A stretch of 64,000 bases of DNA. It comes from JAHRAW01 sp963693025. Lineage in GTDB: Bacteria > Pseudomonadota > Gammaproteobacteria > Arenicellales > Poriferihabitantaceae. The stretch's first letter is position 1, and every line of letters begins with the position of its first letter. The stretch is from positions 248,001 to 312,000 of the forward strand of contig OY843749.1 of the NCBI GenBank assembly GCA_963693025.1, written 5' to 3'. Of this stretch, positions 63,101 to 64,000 are shown one piece after another. A program made the translations under genes and the position numbers. Under the pieces are notes generated by a model. It did not search any database and had not been told where the DNA came from. It saw nothing but the letters and a program-made list of their open reading frames with translations.

Positions 63101-64000
63101 TGTCGTTGACGCCGGCGAAGCGACCATACCGGCGTGACCACTCAGCGTGACGATGAGGGTTTCGTCGGCGGTGTCGGCGTCGGCGGTTAAAACGACCGGA
63201 ATGTTGCGGCTGGTCTGCGTGGTGGAAAACGTAATGGAGCCGCTGGGCGGGGTGGTGGCTGGGTTAAAGGTGACGTCGCTGCCGGTCGTCACCGAATAAT
63301 CGGCGGTCGTGGCGGTGCCGGTGAAGGTGAAATTGACCGTGGAAACACCAGTGCGCGCCGACCCGCGAATCGCCACCGGCACATTCAGCGTGCCGCCCGC
63401 CGCCACCGTGGTCGGGGCGGTGTCGGCGATATACGCCTGGCTGTCGTCATTGGCGCGGATGGTCACGGTAACCGCGGCGGGCGTGCCAAACGTCCAGGTG
63501 GCTGCGCCGGTCGCGCCGCCAAGCGTGCTGGGCGTCCCACTCAGCGTCAAGATTAACGTCTCATCATTTTCGCTCAACGAGTCATTGCGGACTGGAAAAT
63601 TGGTGACTTTAGTTTCTCCGGCGTCTCCCGGACCATGACTAACAGACGAAAAAGCCGATGGCTGAAGAGAGATGGGTTCAATGTCGTAAGGCACGCTGGC
63701 GCCCTCCCCGTGCAATTGATACCGCGCCGTCCCAGTGGCGTCCACCTGCGTTTGAACGACGCCCCCCGTCTTGCCGTGAAACCTAGTAGTCAAAACAATG
63801 GTATCGCCCTCATCCACCTGCAACCCCGGCGTGCTCATATCGCGGTCGCCGCCGCTGCCGGTAACCGACAGCGAAATCTCCCCGGTCAGCGGGTCAATCA
63901 CCGTCACCGTGAAAGTCAGCGAGGCGGTGTCGCTGGCGGCCATGTTGGTATCGGAGTCGCTGGCGGTATAAGTCAGCGTCACCGCCGCGGCGTTGGTGAT
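57140..64000 (-). CDS. Giant Ig-like/Calx-beta autotransporter, N-terminus beyond window
   Basis: More than 2280 residues of a surface autotransporter; the frame is still open at base 64000, so signal peptide and more repeats lie outside. The passenger holds about eleven Ig-like (He_PIG-type) modules with VDLTLPxAxGG and TRVLSGxP hallmarks, plus Calx-beta-like stretches with VxEGDxIxLT. The last 290 or so residues form the outer-membrane beta-barrel (GKINWDGDLLSVNAG, LDWWATLGYGTGDLS) ending in VRF with terminal Phe. Likely role: adhesion or cell contact. The final 450 coding bases have G/T-rich third positions. Confidence 0.92.
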   Translation of the reverse strand: MTNAAAVTLTYTASDSDTNMAASDTASLTFTVTVIDPLTGEISLSVTGSGGDRDMSTPGLQVDEGDTIVLTTRFHGKTGGVVQTQVDATGTARYQLHGEGASVPYDIEPISLQPSAFSSVSHGPGDAGETKVTNFPVRNDSLSENDETLILTLSGTPSTLGGATGAATWTFGTPAAVTVTIRANDDSQAYIADTAPTTVAAGGTLNVPVAIRGSARTGVSTVNFTFTGTATTADYSVTTGSDVTFNPATTPPSGSITFSTTQTSRNIPVVLTADADTADETLIVTLSGHAGMVASPASTTHDNTAHTVTITAAAAVAPTPVFTSQNIPENTFVAATGGTGADTGIANVILPTATVTGGESITYSLNPATAGGFALETIAGVPQYSGIPTAVGRFIFTMTATGDSGGSAALTFAISTVANSAPVLAPVADQTHEAGTEVDLTLPPASGGNGQNIYTLANIDAVVGLSFNPNTRALSGTPTTTGTHTVMYNVRDDDNERRAADTDSESFTITVTANPDAPVPMFDSAGTVPENTYVPGVAGMAPQTGIFNVRLPRATVTDGTGVTYSMDPMSAGGLGLEITMGTFGGITAGPVYSGIPTNDIGRHIFTYTATGGSGGVAALTFAISIVANSAPDLPTVDNLTYVVGESVNVTLPPATGGNIGTHIRGRLRNIYTLNLGTGSGLVNIPGLTWDAATRVLSGTPSAAGTHTLNYGVSDDDNDRRASDVDSESFTVTVTAGGAGPTFGSQMVMDRTYVPGVTGMAPQTGIFNVILPTAIGGASPITYTLPTLPANGFGFGLGTSGNVPQFGGIPAAVARLTFTYVATDANSATDSLTFVVDTVPNLVPTAGTSPGNRNYEIGETVNLTLPPASGGNGDLSYGLNLGVGTGLIDIPGLTWDANTRVVSGSPTTATAAPITLVYNAFDSDNDRRSADVGSFSFTVTVSPAAPDFGAGMVEDQNYIVGQAIDTLTLPVASGATSYTLTPSGALNGLAFDASNRQVTGSPAAAEVNSLTYTATNATGNDTLTFSVTAAADTAPAFAGGASQGDLDLTVDEAISPVVVLPAASGGNGEVSYTLDVSGVPGLVFTADTRTLSGTPSVVAGAVTLTYIASDADSNEAASDTDTLEFEVTVSGGPDYGTVTLAATSDNGDRDADAAGLQVEEGDVITLTATFHGRTTTTGLTRVLATATGSAVHVLNDDSSPSVMGGDADLRSEANPAVAAPHYARFSNNFPDGRESVHFTVEVLDDMRAEGAENIVYTLVTNDFIWLPPTGGQPGPSAPLSIGTPSSVTITILESDQPEIATAAFTTALGGSVAPAYTVGDTVDLTLPVATGGNAPLAYSILPDVTIAVPGLTFATATRVLSGSPTTEAGVAMLTYRVTDADRNTADQTFSIKVNAVDNNVPTFGSMTQEDETYTVGVAVDLTLPEATGGDTGDGPLTYSMDVSAVPGLVFTPATRVLSGMPSAAGGPHSLTLIANDGDANMDASDTATLMFSVTVEAPADLMPSFGSTQRDLSFPANTAIGDVTLPAASGGDGTLVYSLTPAVPGSVAGLAFNAGSRVLSGTPTAVAGAVTLTYTATDTDDDAASLTFSVTVTAAGTAPAAKMPADLAPIFTGLGGLDLTRGSARVNRYTVALDAPPTGSVTITPTSSEGSVTIMPASHTFTAADWNEAKAFTVTAGADTVAASVDIAHRLTYEAPGGATMGIDLTEGDETVVVNNPDPDVTVSLSSLSSLRLSQGGNGGYTVVLNAVPTGGNVTITPSSGDTSVATVSPAMLVFSAANWETPQAVTVTGGVGGSATITNDATQTAGGNYAGLGLTASVTVTVSESVVATEEDAVNRVILPEVTRAMSDRQMGAVARRVGQARSDDGGGGSSSAAVSASAWAAEAMRSGVDGEFSGKAMLGASDFVLPLGVSGGVLGESAAMWGSGDFRQLGGESGKINWDGDLLSVNAGVDAHLRDGLLAGLMLSWNEADVGYTDDTAGLQERGDYDLDMVSLHPYIGKSTPDGRLDWWATLGYGTGDLSIRNKTNNTRASSDITLQMLGVGGNSRLLARGDSELRLKAEAFTTRTDVDGGKASDLRRLSSLDVDARRVRLALQARRPHTLPSGANLTLEVEGGMRYDGGDGATGSGVEFGSALRYTDAARGLTLGLHTRALLYHSGDYDDFGIGGDVQLNAGADGQGLSLSLAPAYGNTAGGAEEVWRGGLAAVADADADLQASLNTRVGYGLPSAAFMLTPYGEMALGEEVQNYRLGLSWGVGTLFDLNLVGERAEKDGVGVEHAIRFEGRVRF

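Noticed and set aside
1..64000. tRNA, rRNA or known riboswitch genes
   Set aside because: No T-loop-like or rRNA-conserved stretches were recognised by eye on either strand.

Overview
The window reads as chromosome of a GC-rich gammaproteobacterium that respires with low oxygen and nitrite. The evidence is an FNR-like regulator, a copper nitrite reductase and a cbb3 oxidase; a complete System I cytochrome c maturation operon; the gene neighbourhood mtaD, ubiG, mupP/gph-like phosphatase; and panC, acs and dinB. The species cannot be named from sequence alone. No rRNA, tRNA or CRISPR array was recognised.

Layout. 1-1.0 kb: partial ankyrin-repeat gene. 1.3-2.5 kb: PLP sulfur amino-acid enzyme. 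3.3-9.3 kb: FNR-like regulator, then an apparent operon nirK (with fused cytochrome c), truncated SCO-like gene, ccoN-O-Q-P, with a well-placed FNR-type box before nirK. 9.4-14.9 kb: alpha/beta hydrolase, an IS1182-like element, NCS2 permease, cytochrome b561 and YceI. 15-21 kb: HNH nuclease/methyltransferase pair joined to acs, then zeta-kinase-like and RelBE-like toxin-antitoxin loci. 21.1-23.2 kb: AT-rich foreign segment with a lipoprotein and a nucleotidyltransferase-like gene. 23.4-26.9 kb: O-acetylhomoserine sulfhydrylase, hydrolase, mtaD. 27.2-36.6 kb: five-gene defence operon (type III Mod and Res enclosing two ATPases and a small putative nuclease). 36.9-39.2 kb: ubiG, phosphatase, panC. 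39.8-48.9 kb: dinB and ccmABCDEFGHI, with a foreign coiled-coil gene between ccmB and ccmC. 49.5-54.7 kb: AlaX, Gfo/Idh dehydrogenase, DUF3501, FeS protein, rubrerythrin, peroxiredoxin. 54.8-56 kb: FMN alpha-hydroxyacid dehydrogenase. 57.1-64 kb: giant Ig-like/Calx-beta autotransporter, cut by the window edge.

The most striking structure is a dispersed, non-coding element of about 200-350 bp with 12-bp terminal inverted repeats (CGTCATTCTCGA). About eighteen substantial copies plus fragments fill almost every large intergenic gap. It is built of nested hairpins, and several arms change on both sides together between copies, which points to selection on structure. These elements border the inserted modules: the defence operon lies between two same-orientation copies, and the zeta and coiled-coil modules are each bracketed by a roughly 60-bp duplicate of host gene sequence (acs start, ccmB end) with an element close by. 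One copy was split by the IS1182-like element, leaving a 4-bp target duplication.

The best candidate for an undescribed system is the defence operon. Between Mod and Res lie a strongly AT-rich ABC-type ATPase with an overlapping 153-residue protein carrying a possible PD-(D/E)XK motif, and an OLD-like ATPase/TOPRIM nuclease. Start sites, domain names and all functional statements are inferred from reading the sequence; no database search was run.
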